Source of the DNA: Candidatus Saccharimonadota bacterium
GTDB taxonomy: Bacteria > Patescibacteriota > Saccharimonadia > Saccharimonadales > UBA4665
Direction of reading: 5' to 3'
Length of the DNA: 64,000 nucleotides
Assembly (NCBI GenBank): GCA_014377695.1
Contig: JACMPA010000009.1
Span: forward strand, 62,001 to 126,000
How positions within the stretch are numbered: position 1 is the first letter of the stretch; each line of letters starts with the position of its first letter. Positions 32,649 to 42,555 of this stretch are shown here, piece by piece. The notes beneath the pieces were generated by a model. That model had not been told where the DNA came from. It ran no database searches and saw nothing but the letters and a program-made list of their open reading frames with translations. Made by a program: the position numbers and the translations under genes.

Positions 32649-33212
32649 GTGGCTATGCTAGTCCATGAAATATTGTTTGCACTATGGTTGTTTTGGTCGG
32701 CTGGCGTGGCCACGCTTATACCAGTGTTAGCGGCGCACGCGCCTGGCATGCGGGCGTGGAGTGCGCCAATGGACGGCGGTAAAACGTGGAGAGGCCGTCG
32801 TATCCTGGGCGATCATAAAACTTGGCGGGGCTTTTTGGCTGGCTGGATTGGTGGTAGTCTCTGGGGTCTAGTGCAAGTTGCTATCTACAACCACAGTACT
32901 TTTGTTCAAAACTTTTATCCGGAGAGCTTTCCGGTTGACAAGTTTTTGGTGACAACGGTGCTTATAAGCCTCGGCGCCGTTGTCGGTGATGCTGTTGGCA
33001 GCTTTTGTAAGCGTCAGTTGGATATCCCCTCGGGCAAAAGCTGGTTTCCATATGACCAACTAGACTTCATTTTGGGAGGCATAATCTTGAGCCTCATCCT
33101 TGTTCGGCTCCATCTTTCACAATATTTAGTAATTATCGGGGTATGGTTGGGTGTTCATTTGCTGTTTGGCGTGCTTGGTTACCTAACACATCTTAAGGAA
33201 GAAATTATTTAA
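32649..33212 (+). CDS. CDP-archaeol synthase (CarS/DUF46)-like integral membrane cytidylyltransferase (start GTG 32649 or ATG 32655)
   Basis: PMDGGKTWRGRRILGDHKTWRGFLAGWIGG and GDAVGSFCKRQLDIPSGKSWFPYDQLDFILGG resemble conserved CarS/CdsA-superfamily motifs. Confidence 0.85.
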   Translation: MAMLVHEILFALWLFWSAGVATLIPVLAAHAPGMRAWSAPMDGGKTWRGRRILGDHKTWRGFLAGWIGGSLWGLVQVAIYNHSTFVQNFYPESFPVDKFLVTTVLISLGAVVGDAVGSFCKRQLDIPSGKSWFPYDQLDFILGGIILSLILVRLHLSQYLVIIGVWLGVHLLFGVLGYLTHLKEEII

Positions 33213-33275
33213 TCGCTTGTAATTGTAAGTAATTGCGAGCTTAATCGTAATCAACGTAAACAGAAAGCATAAAGT

Positions 33276-33599
33276 ATGAGTAGCGCAGAATCATATACAT
33301 TTACAACTGAATCAGATGCAATGAACCCAGTCTTAGTCGATACCAGCGCCTTCTTGCCTGAAGGCCACCCACATAAGCTCAATGATAGGCTCAATCATTC
33401 AAATGATTCACTGGCTATTTCCCCAGAGATACGTACAGAAATTATCGGCTATCGTCGGCTATCGAAATCATTATTATATGAAATGATGGAGCTTGAGCAA
33501 CAAGGCATAACGACGCCTACAGAGCTAACGACCCGTTATAATCGATATGTTGAACTTGCCGAAATTGCCCGTAATAAATCTTTCCACTCACAAGCTTAA
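33276..33599 (+). CDS. Hypothetical protein
   Basis: 107-codon ORF upstream of tuf; no recognised motif. Confidence 0.45.
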   Translation: MSSAESYTFTTESDAMNPVLVDTSAFLPEGHPHKLNDRLNHSNDSLAISPEIRTEIIGYRRLSKSLLYEMMELEQQGITTPTELTTRYNRYVELAEIARNKSFHSQA

Positions 33600-33779
33600 G
33601 GCAGGCACCAATATTCTGAAGTAAAAAAGTAGCAAATACGTCGAGCATTACTCTTTACAAAGACTTTAGCTTTATTTATACTTACTCAGTAACTTTGCAC
33701 AAAGTTCTAATATACTCGTGCAAAAGAACTGGATGTACAAGTAGGTAAGTTTAAGTAATAATCAAGGAGTTAACAGCTT

Positions 33780-34964
33780 ATGGCAGATCAATTCGACCGC
33801 ACCAAGCCTCACGTTAACGTTGGTACTATGGGCCACGTTGACCACGGCAAAACTACTTTGACAGCTGCAATCACACACGTGCTTGCCAAGCGTCTTCCTA
33901 GCAAAGTCAACGTTCCAAAGAACTACGACGAAATCGACAACGCACCTGAAGAGAAGGCCCGTGGTATAACCATCGCTACTTCTCACCAGGAATATGAGTC
34001 AGAAAAACGACACTACGCACACGTCGACATGCCAGGTCACGCCGACTACGTCAAGAACATGATTACCGGTGCGGCCCAGATCGACGGTGCCATCCTTGTT
34101 GTTGGTGCTAACGATGGTCCTTTGCCACAAACTCGTGAGCACGTTCTGCTTGCTAAGCAAGTTGGTGTCCCAAGCATCCTCGTTTTCTTGAACAAGATGG
34201 ACCTCGCCGACGCAGACCTCGTAGAACTCGTCGAAGAAGAAATTCGTGAATTGCTCGAGAAGAATGGTTTCGACAAAGATGCGCCTATCATCCGCGGTTC
34301 TGCTACCAAGGCTCTCGCTGGAGATCCTGAATCAGAAGACGCTATCATGGAACTCGTTGCCGCTCTCGACTCATTCGTTGAAGAGCCAAAGCGCGAACTC
34401 GACAAGCCATTCCTCATGCCAATCGAGGATGTTTTCTCAATCAAGGGTCGTGGCACCGTTGCCACCGGTCGTATCGAACAAGGTATCGTCAAGGTCAACG
34501 AAGAAGTTGAAGTTGTTGGTATCCGAGACACCCGTAAAACTGTTGTAACCGGCGTAGAAATGTTCAAAAAGAACCTCGACCAAGGTCAGGCTGGCGACAA
34601 TGTCGGTATTCTGCTCCGCGGTGTTGAGCGTGATGATATTGAGCGTGGTCAGGTTATCTGTAAGCCAGGTAGCGTGTCACCGCACACTGAATTCGATGCT
34701 GAAGTATACATCCTAAACAAAGAAGAGGGTGGTCGTCACACACCATTCTTCAAGGGCTACAAGCCACAGTTTTACTTCCGTACTACGGACGTAACTGGTG
34801 AAGTTGAGCTTCCAGCTGACAAAGAAATGGTCATGCCTGGTGATACCATCACCTTTAAGGTAAAACTACTTGCTCCTATTGCTATGGAGCAGGGTCTACG
34901 CTTCGCTATCCGCGAAGGTGGTCGCACCGTTGGTGCTGGCGTTGTTACTAAAATCAACAAGTAA
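33780..34964 (+). CDS. tuf: Elongation factor Tu
   Basis: [42 protein letters not shown], full three-domain EF-Tu. Confidence 0.99.
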   Translation: MADQFDRTKPHVNVGTMGHVDHGKTTLTAAITHVLAKRLPSKVNVPKNYDEIDNAPEEKARGITIATSHQEYESEKRHYAHVDMPGHADYVKNMITGAAQIDGAILVVGANDGPLPQTREHVLLAKQVGVPSILVFLNKMDLADADLVELVEEEIRELLEKNGFDKDAPIIRGSATKALAGDPESEDAIMELVAALDSFVEEPKRELDKPFLMPIEDVFSIKGRGTVATGRIEQGIVKVNEEVEVVGIRDTRKTVVTGVEMFKKNLDQGQAGDNVGILLRGVERDDIERGQVICKPGSVSPHTEFDAEVYILNKEEGGRHTPFFKGYKPQFYFRTTDVTGEVELPADKEMVMPGDTITFKVKLLAPIAMEQGLRFAIREGGRTVGAGVVTKINK

Positions 34965-35006
34965 TTAGTAACTACTACCAACTGATCTAATTCTGTTAGA
35001 TTCTAA

Positions 35007-35036
35007 TAGAGCGCCAGTAATGGCGCTCTATTTTGT
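35007..35036 (+). terminator. Intrinsic terminator after tuf
   Basis: TAGAGCGCCA-GTAA-TGGCGCTCTA-TTTTGTT. Confidence 0.85.
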
Positions 35037-35078
35037 TATCGCGATAGAGTTTGAACTAAGCTTGATATACTGGTACGC

Positions 35079-35486
35079 ATGGGTGCAAAAAATGACAATG
35101 TGTTTGTCGACTATTACAAATTATTGGGAATTAGCCCTACTTCTAATTCTAGCGAAATTAGGAATGCTTATTTACAGCAAGCCCAAGAGCATCATCCAGA
35201 CGCAGGCGGTTCGACCGCTATGATGGAACATTTAAACGCCGCGTATACCTGTCTCAAAAGCACAACCGGCAAGGCGGCATACGATACGGTGCATAGTTTG
35301 CGGGCTGAAACTTCCACTCACAATTACAAATATGACGGTGGTCGGCATGCAAAAGATGTTGACGACATGTCCGATTCCGAGATAGATGAGTTCCTCGATA
35401 CGATGCTAGCCGAATTTAGGCATGGAGTTCCAGAAGCAAAAAAAGCCCCTGTTAAAGAGCGCATCAAAAAGATGTTTGAAATGTAA
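35079..35486 (+). CDS. Short J-domain protein (DnaJ-like)
   Basis: DYYKLLGISPTSNSSEIRNAYLQQAQEHHPDAGGS with HPD motif; no Gly/Phe or Zn-finger region. Confidence 0.85.
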   Translation: MGAKNDNVFVDYYKLLGISPTSNSSEIRNAYLQQAQEHHPDAGGSTAMMEHLNAAYTCLKSTTGKAAYDTVHSLRAETSTHNYKYDGGRHAKDVDDMSDSEIDEFLDTMLAEFRHGVPEAKKAPVKERIKKMFEM

Positions 35487-35938
35487 TGTCGCCAAGGGCA
35501 TGCACCGACAGATTTGACGCATTATGGCATAATAGTACCTAAATGATGCATGTTTCTAATGGTCGTACAGCACGTCTGCGTGAGACTACGCCAATCCCGC
35601 CAGTGAGTGTATTGTACCGATAATGCGTACCTAGACCTTACCCTTAACCCACAAGTTTGACACGGGGCGTCCTTATAAATGAGTATTGCGCCGAATCAAC
35701 TCACCTGTCGGACTATGAATAAGCAATCAATAGGCAATCCACGCTACTGGTTGCTTAGCGCAGTGCATCAAAACGGCTCACAGACGACTTATGAAACGTG
35801 GCTTCATAAGAAATACTTCTCATATACTAAAAGTTGTTGTATAATCAACGTACTAATAACATTTTGTTGAGAACTCGTCCGGTCACTATTCACTCCGCGA
35901 AGAGGTTACGACAAAGCAGTACTTAAGGAGTATTCATC

Positions 35939-36274
35939 ATGGCTGATGCCAAAACACCAGATGCTAATGTAAAACAAAAAATTCGTATCCGCCTAAAGGC
36001 GTATGATCACAAGGTTATTGACCAAGCTGCCAAGCAGATCGTCGACACTGCTCTTCGTACAGGTGCAACTCTTGCTGGCCCAATTCCGCTGCCGACTCGT
36101 AAAAGCACCTATACCGTCGTCAAGAGTCCGCACGTCTACAAAAAGGGTCGTGAGCAATTTGAGATGCGCGTTCACAAGCGTCTCATCGACGTCTTCGAGC
36201 CAACCCCAAAGACCATTGATAGCCTGATGAACCTTTCCCTCCCAGCCGGCTGCGACGTCGAAATTAAAATGTAA
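35939..36274 (+). CDS. rpsJ: 30S ribosomal protein S10
   Basis: [69 protein letters not shown]. Confidence 0.99.
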   Translation: MADAKTPDANVKQKIRIRLKAYDHKVIDQAAKQIVDTALRTGATLAGPIPLPTRKSTYTVVKSPHVYKKGREQFEMRVHKRLIDVFEPTPKTIDSLMNLSLPAGCDVEIKM

Positions 36275-36299
36275 TATAACGCGAAAGTAAATTAAAATA

Positions 36300-36336
36300 A
36301 AAACCGCAAATTACCTTCGGTAGGTTGCGGTTTTTA
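36300..36336 (+). terminator. Intrinsic terminator after rpsJ
   Basis: AAACCGCAA...TTCG...TTGCGGTTTTT. Confidence 0.85.
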
Positions 36337-36350
36337 TGTGAGCAGAAAAT

Positions 36351-37409
36351 ATGTGTGAGCAATATGAATACGGCATTGAGCACCCTAATCAAGACACTTG
36401 GATTAAGGGTTATTCAGAGCGGGTAGATGAACTTCAGCAAAAAGCATTAGCAGAACGCTATTTCGAATTTGGTAAAGATGAAATTAACCTACCTGACTTA
36501 GCTGCGGCTATTGACACAGCCACACTCATTAATCACAGCTATCGTGACATGCATGAAGCTTCAAATCGTGGAATACTAAATATTGGCACAAGGGACTCAG
36601 CAGGCGATGCAGGCATACTACGCTCGGAGTACGACAATTTTGCCGGCAGATCAAAAAAAGTCAGCGATTTCATCATGTGGTTTAGTAAAACATCACATGA
36701 TACTTTTGTTAATCATGAAGATTTGCCTGCCAGCAAGCAATTTAAACATGTCTCATTAGAATTGGGTGGGATTCGCCAATCAGGAGACTGGAATGTAACC
36801 GGACCTCTTGATAGGATGGCACGAAGTATTCCGCGCGGCGTCTTATCCCTCAACCCGGATGTTCGTATGACAATTTATGATCCGCAATCGGAAATGTTTG
36901 ATGATGCCCGGGTAAGTTACGTCGATAGTTACGACAAGGGCTATTTACTACTTCCTCAATACAAATTGCCAGAACCTTCAACGAGGTTGATGACGCACGA
37001 TGTGTTTATTGGCGAAGAGCTCGGTGTCTCGGCACTGATAGATTTTCATTATTCAGTCATACGAAGACGTCGACCCGTTGCAGATATCTATGTACCAGGT
37101 CAATCTGACTTAGTTATATTTAAGGAATCGATCGGTTTATTGGTTATGGACGCGCTTGATGCCACACTTAGAAAACGCATATTGCAAGATTGTTCGCAGG
37201 CATTTGAGCACGCTCGACATGGCCGTGATATTGAAGGCACGGGTAACATGAAGTTGAATGATACAGTTGGTGCACGCTTAGCGGGTAACTTGTTTGAGAG
37301 CGCGATCGAGAGTCGTGATGGCGTAACAAAAGATATTATCCCTATATCAGCGCACTACGTGCAAGCAGTTGGCAAAAAATATGTCAGTTTCCGTGAAGAC
37401 GCAGTCTAG
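36351..37409 (+). CDS. Hypothetical protein between rpsJ and rplC
   Basis: 352-codon ORF, no long internal competing frame; no recognised family. Confidence 0.65.
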   Translation: MCEQYEYGIEHPNQDTWIKGYSERVDELQQKALAERYFEFGKDEINLPDLAAAIDTATLINHSYRDMHEASNRGILNIGTRDSAGDAGILRSEYDNFAGRSKKVSDFIMWFSKTSHDTFVNHEDLPASKQFKHVSLELGGIRQSGDWNVTGPLDRMARSIPRGVLSLNPDVRMTIYDPQSEMFDDARVSYVDSYDKGYLLLPQYKLPEPSTRLMTHDVFIGEELGVSALIDFHYSVIRRRRPVADIYVPGQSDLVIFKESIGLLVMDALDATLRKRILQDCSQAFEHARHGRDIEGTGNMKLNDTVGARLAGNLFESAIESRDGVTKDIIPISAHYVQAVGKKYVSFREDAV

Positions 37410-37433
37410 CCCTATAGTAGAATTTGCAACAGC

Positions 37434-37463
37434 TTGACAGGGGTAAGTAATTCGTGCTAATCT
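37434..37463 (+). promoter_or_regulatory. Predicted promoter of the rplC-rplO operon
   Basis: TTGACA -18 nt- TAATCT with TGC extension before the -10. Confidence 0.65.
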
Positions 37464-37637
37464 GTAACGGTATCAAAAGAGTTTAGTTGTACTTGGTTCA
37501 CTGAGAAGGTCATCTCGTTACAGGTTGTAACAGGGGTAGAAACCACTAGTTGCCAAGGCTTTTTATGCTCAGGCCTGATCATATTTATTCAAACAGAGGT
37601 GCTCCTCGGAGCAGCTCATTAACACAGTAAGGACACT

Positions 37638-38270
37638 ATGAAAGCGTTGATTACTCGAAAGGTTGGCATGACCAGCACCATCGCAGAAGATGGCGTTGTG
37701 CAAGCCGTTACCTTGCTTTCCACTAGTCCCTGCGTCATTACGCAGGTCAAAACCACTGATACCGACGGGTACACCGCCGTTCAGCTTGGTTTTGAAGAAC
37801 AAAAGGCGCACCGTGTCGCCAAGCCGCAACAGGGCCACTTTGCAAAAGCTGGTATAGCTGTAGAAGCAATGCCAAAGGTGCTGCGCGAATTTCGCGTTGC
37901 CGAAATAACTGAAGACCTCAAGGTTGGTGAAACTATCAGCCCCGAGGTCTTTTCTGTTGGTGACGTCGTGCACGTTACTGGCACCTCCAAAGGTAAAGGT
38001 TGGGCTGGTACTATCAAGCGCCACAACTTCCACCGCCAGCGTAAGACACATGGTGGTAAGGGCAATACCCGTCAACCAGGTTCAATTGGTTCAATGTACC
38101 CCCAGCACATTCTCAAAGGTAAGAAAATGGCCGGCCAAATGGGTCACGAACAGGTTACTGTTCAAAACCTCAAGGTCGCTCTAGTTGACATGGAACTTGG
38201 CGTTATCGGTGTTACCGGTGCCGTACCCGGTCCACGTAAGAGCATCGTAATTTTGAAGGGAGCTAACTAA
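37638..38270 (+). CDS. rplC: 50S ribosomal protein L3
   Basis: KALITRKVGMT, KGKGWAGTIKRHNFHRQRKTHGGKGN. Confidence 0.98.
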   Translation: MKALITRKVGMTSTIAEDGVVQAVTLLSTSPCVITQVKTTDTDGYTAVQLGFEEQKAHRVAKPQQGHFAKAGIAVEAMPKVLREFRVAEITEDLKVGETISPEVFSVGDVVHVTGTSKGKGWAGTIKRHNFHRQRKTHGGKGNTRQPGSIGSMYPQHILKGKKMAGQMGHEQVTVQNLKVALVDMELGVIGVTGAVPGPRKSIVILKGAN

Positions 38271-38272
38271 TC

Positions 38273-38956
38273 ATGACAAACGTGACGACTCCTACTTATA
38301 CTAAAGCCGGTACTAAAGCTACAACTGCAGCTAAGCTCGACACCAGCATCTTCGGCATCGAAGTTGCTAACCACGAGCTATTGAAGCAAGCGTACACAAC
38401 CTATCTAGCTAACGGACGTGAGAATCACGCTGTCACCAAAACTCGCGGTCTGGTCAGTGGTGGTGGTAAAAAACCTTGGAAGCAAAAGGGTACTGGTCGT
38501 GCTCGTTTCGGTTCATCCCGTAACCCAATCTGGCGCGGTGGTGGTATCGTGTTCGGTCCTACCGGTAACGAAAACTACAGCAAAGATCTAAACGTTAAAG
38601 CTAAGCGCACCGCGATTCGCCAGGCTTTGAGCCTAGCCAACGAAAGTGGCAAGCTAATCATCATCGAAGACTTCGATGCCAAAGATGGCAAAGCCGCTAC
38701 AGCCGCTAAGTTCCTTAGCAAAATTGAAGCCACTGGCCGAGTTTTACTCGTCGTAAGCGACAAAGACGCACTCGTCCAACGCGCCACAAACAACTTGGTT
38801 GGTGTTAAAGCGACGCACGCGCACTATGTGAACGTATTTGATGTCATGAACGCCGACAAGATTGTCATGAGTCAAAAGGCTTTGGAAGTTGTCACTGAAT
38901 GGCTCAAGACTGACGCGAAAGCTGTCAAACCAGCTGCTGCAAAGGAGAGCAAGTAA
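38273..38956 (+). CDS. rplD: 50S ribosomal protein L4
   Basis: TKTRGLVSGGGKKPWKQKGTGRARFGSSRNPIWRGGG. Confidence 0.98.
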   Translation: MTNVTTPTYTKAGTKATTAAKLDTSIFGIEVANHELLKQAYTTYLANGRENHAVTKTRGLVSGGGKKPWKQKGTGRARFGSSRNPIWRGGGIVFGPTGNENYSKDLNVKAKRTAIRQALSLANESGKLIIIEDFDAKDGKAATAAKFLSKIEATGRVLLVVSDKDALVQRATNNLVGVKATHAHYVNVFDVMNADKIVMSQKALEVVTEWLKTDAKAVKPAAAKESK

Positions 38957-39357
38957 TGTATAAGCAAATCATCCTGAAGCCTCGTATGAGCGAAAAGGCC
39001 TACGGCCAAAGCCAGATGAGCAACACGTACGTATTTGATGTGCCAAACGATGTTAATAAACACAGCGTCGCTCACGCTGTCGAGATGCAGTACGAAGTTG
39101 TAGTCAAAAGCGTCAACGTTGCTAACATCCCTGGCAAAGCTAAGCGCACTGTATACAAAGGTGGCAAGGCTGTCGCTGGTCACCAATCCGACTTCAAAAA
39201 AGCCTATGTAACACTCGCTGAGGGCAACACGCTCCCAATCTTCGCCGCAATCGAAGAAGAAGATGCCAAGGTTGAAGCAACTCAAGTCAAGGTCGACAAG
39301 GCTGCCGCCAAAGTTGCCGACAAAGCAGCGAAGAAGACCGCAAAGGAGAAGAAGTAA
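38956..39357 (+). CDS. rplW: 50S ribosomal protein L23
   Basis: Position and IILKPRMSEKAYGQS..NTYVFDVPNDVNKHSVAHAVE; acidic/Lys-Ala-rich tail. Confidence 0.95.
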   Translation: MYKQIILKPRMSEKAYGQSQMSNTYVFDVPNDVNKHSVAHAVEMQYEVVVKSVNVANIPGKAKRTVYKGGKAVAGHQSDFKKAYVTLAEGNTLPIFAAIEEEDAKVEATQVKVDKAAAKVADKAAKKTAKEKK

Positions 39358-40193
39358 TGGCGATTAAACAATATAACCCGACTACTCCTGGTCGCCGTGG
39401 CATGTCCAGCCAGGACTTTAGTGACATTACGACTAAGAAACCACTACGTTCATTGCTTGTTGCTCAAAAGCGCGGTAGCGGTCGAAACAACACCGGACGC
39501 ATTACGGTTCGTCACAAGGGTGGCGGTGCTAAGAAATTCTATCGTATCGTGAATTTTAACCTAGCTATCGGCACAGTTGCCACGGTCGAGCACATCGAGT
39601 ATGATCCTAACCGTTCAGCTCGTATTGCCCGTATCAAAGAACCAAATGGCATCTACCATTACATCTTGGCCGCTAAGGACATGAAGGTTGGTCAGAAGAT
39701 CCATGCTGCCGAAGACGCAGCTATCGAATCTGGTAACCGCCTTCGCCTGAAGAATATCCCAATTGGTAGCACGATCCACGCCATCGAAATGCAACCGGGC
39801 CGTGGCGCCCAAATGGTGCGTAGCGCCGGCAACAGTGCTCAGCTGATGGCCAAAGAAAACGGCTATGCCCAAGTCCGATTGCCTAGTGGTGAAGTGCGCC
39901 TAATTAACCTTGAGTGTACTGCGTCAATGGGTGTTATCGGTAATGAGCAACACCAAAACGTTAAAATCGGTAAAGCCGGTCGTTCGCGTCATATGGGTAT
40001 TCGCCCAGGTGTCCGCGGTGTCGTCATGAACGCAGCTGATCACCCACATGGTGGTGGTGACGGTGGTCGTCATGGTATGGGTAAAGATCCACGCACACCT
40101 TGGGGTCAAAAAACGCTCGGTTTCAAGACTCGTAGTCGTAAGAATACCAGCCAGTTTATTGTAAGGAGCCGTCATGCGGCTAAGAGGAAATAA
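39357..40193 (+). CDS. rplB: 50S ribosomal protein L2
   Basis: GGGAKKFYRIVNF, GVVMNAADHPHGGGDGG. Confidence 0.99.
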   Translation: MAIKQYNPTTPGRRGMSSQDFSDITTKKPLRSLLVAQKRGSGRNNTGRITVRHKGGGAKKFYRIVNFNLAIGTVATVEHIEYDPNRSARIARIKEPNGIYHYILAAKDMKVGQKIHAAEDAAIESGNRLRLKNIPIGSTIHAIEMQPGRGAQMVRSAGNSAQLMAKENGYAQVRLPSGEVRLINLECTASMGVIGNEQHQNVKIGKAGRSRHMGIRPGVRGVVMNAADHPHGGGDGGRHGMGKDPRTPWGQKTLGFKTRSRKNTSQFIVRSRHAAKRK

Positions 40194-40195
40194 TC

Positions 40196-40300
40196 ATGGC
40201 TGAGACTTTCAAAGAAACTGCAGTGCAGATGCCACTTCAACACCCTGAATTCATAAAGAATCTGATGACAGTAACCGTAACACTCTCGGAGGAGAACTAG
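40196..40300 (+). CDS. Candidate 34-aa small protein between rplB and rpsS (not in the ORF track)
   Basis: ATG...TAG encoding [34 protein letters not shown]; starts 2 nt after the rplB stop and its last codons contain the rpsS SD (GGAGGAG). Confidence 0.5.
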   Translation: MAETFKETAVQMPLQHPEFIKNLMTVTVTLSEEN

Positions 40301-40301
40301 T

Positions 40302-40571
40302 ATGAGTCGTTCACTCAAGAAAGGTCCGTTTATCGACTTCAAGCTAGCCAAGAAGGTAGCTGCGCTCGGTAATGACGACCGTACCATCATCAAGACTTGG
40401 GCCCGCGCCTCGACTATCTCTCCGGATTTCGTCGGTAAGACAATTGCCGTGCACAACGGCAAGGTCCACGTCCCCGTATTTGTAACAGAAAACATGGTAG
40501 GTCACAAGCTTGGTGAGTTTAGTCCAACCCGTAAGTTCCGCTCCCATGGCGGTAAGTTAGCGAAGAAGTAG
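40302..40571 (+). CDS. rpsS: 30S ribosomal protein S19
   Basis: [40 protein letters not shown]. Confidence 0.98.
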   Translation: MSRSLKKGPFIDFKLAKKVAALGNDDRTIIKTWARASTISPDFVGKTIAVHNGKVHVPVFVTENMVGHKLGEFSPTRKFRSHGGKLAKK

Positions 40572-40580
40572 GAGATAGCT

Positions 40581-40970
40581 ATGCCAGTACAAGCAATCGC
40601 TAAAGGTGTCCGCATGAGCCCCCGTAAAGTCGCAGTCGTTGCTGCGCTCGTTCGTGGTCGCTCAGTCGCTGATGCTATCGTCATCCTCGAGCACACGCCT
40701 CGTCGCTCAGCTCTACCAGTTATTAAAGCTATCAAGAGTGCTCAGGCTAACGCTGATCACAACCATGGCTACAAACCGGCAACACTGCAAATCACCGAAA
40801 TCAGTGTTACCCATGGTCCACGTCTGAAGCGTTATCGCCCAGCCGCTCACGGTCGTGCACTGCCATTCGAGCGTCGCAGCTCCCACATCAAGGTTGTTGT
40901 TGACGGTGAGATGCGTGAAGTTAAAAAACCGGCTGCTGTTAAGCCAGCCATTAAGAAAGAAGAGGCATAG
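40581..40970 (+). CDS. rplV: 50S ribosomal protein L22
   Basis: GVRMSPRKVAVVAALVRGRSV, GPRLKRYRPAAHGRALPFERRSSHIKV. Confidence 0.98.
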   Translation: MPVQAIAKGVRMSPRKVAVVAALVRGRSVADAIVILEHTPRRSALPVIKAIKSAQANADHNHGYKPATLQITEISVTHGPRLKRYRPAAHGRALPFERRSSHIKVVVDGEMREVKKPAAVKPAIKKEEA

Positions 40971-40972
40971 TC

Positions 40973-41599
40973 ATGGGTCAGAAAGTAAACCCTATCAGCA
41001 TGCGTCTTCAGGTCAACAAGGACTGGCGCAGCAAATGGTTTGTCGCAAAGCGTGATTACGCTGCATACCTCAAAGCCGATCTAATGGTTCGTAAGATGAT
41101 CCACGACAAGTTGGGAAGCCGCGCTGCCATTAACAAGGTCGACATCAATCGCACACCTAACCTCGTTACCGTTACTATCATGACGGCTAAAGCTGGTGTG
41201 GTTATCGGTCGCGGTGGTTCTGGTGCACAGGAACTCAAAGACGCTATTGTGCGCATCTACAAGTCTGACGTCCGCGTCAACATCGAAGAAATCAAGAAAA
41301 GCGAACTATACGCCAAATTAGTTGCCGAGAACATCGCGCATCAGCTGGAGCGTCGCATGAGTTTCCGTCGCGCTATCAAGTCTGGTGCAGCTGCAACTAT
41401 GCGCGCCGGTGCTAAAGGTATCCGCATCCAGGTTGCTGGTCGACTTAATGGTGCTGAAATGTCCCGTACCGAAAAAGAAGTTCAAGGTTCAGTGCCTTTG
41501 CACACCATCCGTGCTGATATCGATTATGCTGGCGTCAAAGCTAAGACCGCTGCTGGCATAATAGGTGTTAAGGTGTGGATTTATAAGGGGGATGCATAG
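40973..41599 (+). CDS. rpsC: 30S ribosomal protein S3
   Basis: [49 protein letters not shown]. Confidence 0.98.
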   Translation: MGQKVNPISMRLQVNKDWRSKWFVAKRDYAAYLKADLMVRKMIHDKLGSRAAINKVDINRTPNLVTVTIMTAKAGVVIGRGGSGAQELKDAIVRIYKSDVRVNIEEIKKSELYAKLVAENIAHQLERRMSFRRAIKSGAAATMRAGAKGIRIQVAGRLNGAEMSRTEKEVQGSVPLHTIRADIDYAGVKAKTAAGIIGVKVWIYKGDA

Positions 41600-41600
41600 T

Positions 41601-42014
41601 ATGTTAATTCCTAGCAGAACTAAACACCGGAAAGTTCGCAAGGGCAAAATCCGTGGTGTCGCTACTAGCGGCAACTACATCGCCTTTGGTGACTACGCTT
41701 TACAGGCCCAAGGCAACGAGCGCATTACGAGTCGGCAGATTGAGGCTTCTCGTCAGGCGATGACCCGCTACATCAAACGTGGTGGTAAAATTTGGATTCG
41801 CATTTTCCCACACACGCCGGTTACCCGTAAGCCTCTTGACGTCAAGATGGGTAGCGGAAAAGGTAACCCTGAGTTCTTTGTCGCCAAAGTTCGCGCCGGC
41901 ACCATCCTATTCGAAATGCAGGGTGTCACTGAAGAAATTGCCCGTGAAGCTATGCGCCTAGCAGCACATAAATTACCTGTCAAGACTAAGTTCCTAATGC
42001 GGGAGGAGTCATAA
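41601..42014 (+). CDS. rplP: 50S ribosomal protein L16
   Basis: [55 protein letters not shown]. Confidence 0.98.
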   Translation: MLIPSRTKHRKVRKGKIRGVATSGNYIAFGDYALQAQGNERITSRQIEASRQAMTRYIKRGGKIWIRIFPHTPVTRKPLDVKMGSGKGNPEFFVAKVRAGTILFEMQGVTEEIAREAMRLAAHKLPVKTKFLMREES

Positions 42015-42016
42015 TC

Positions 42017-42217
42017 ATGAAAATCATCGACATCCGCAAGTTATCAACCACCGAGTTGACAACCGAAAGCACCAAAATCCGTGAAGAAATCGCCGACTTA
42101 CGTCGTCGGATGAGTAGCGGTGAAATCCAAAACGTTCGCCTTATACGTGGCAAGCGCAAAGATTTGGCACGCATGTTAACAGTACTGAGCGAACAGCTCG
42201 TGAAGGAGGCCCAGTAA
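42017..42217 (+). CDS. rpmC: 50S ribosomal protein L29
   Basis: Position plus [30 protein letters not shown]. Confidence 0.95.
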   Translation: MKIIDIRKLSTTELTTESTKIREEIADLRRRMSSGEIQNVRLIRGKRKDLARMLTVLSEQLVKEAQ

Positions 42218-42555
42218 TGGCTAAAACTATGATTGGCACCGTCTCGAGTGATAAGGCTGATAAGACTATCATCGTCACGGTGCATACCCGAAAGACTCAC
42301 CCGTTGTACCGCAAGCAGTATTCCGTGAGCAAAAAGTTCATGGCGCATGACGAGAACAACGATGCGCATATTGGCGACAAGGTAGAAATCGCCGAGACCC
42401 GCCCGCTCAGCGCCCGTAAGCGCTTTACCCTGACTCGCATTGTCGACAAACCAGCGCTTCGTGAAGATTCACTGTCTGTTGTCAAATCTGATGACAGTGG
42501 CCTCAAGCCTTCCAAGGCTAAAGCTCCAGTCGTAGAGAGCGAGGATAAGAACTAA
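42217..42555 (+). CDS. rpsQ: 30S ribosomal protein S17
   Basis: [42 protein letters not shown]. Confidence 0.97.
   Translation: MAKTMIGTVSSDKADKTIIVTVHTRKTHPLYRKQYSVSKKFMAHDENNDAHIGDKVEIAETRPLSARKRFTLTRIVDKPALREDSLSVVKSDDSGLKPSKAKAPVVESEDKN

Noticed and set aside
35679-35870. 63-aa ORF upstream of rpsJ
   Set aside because: No SD, no hydrophobic or family signature, lies in a promoter/leader-like region; more likely non-coding.
41565-41600. 12-codon N-terminal extension of L16
   Set aside because: Overlaps the end of rps[12 protein letters not shown] at 41601 is the canonical start.
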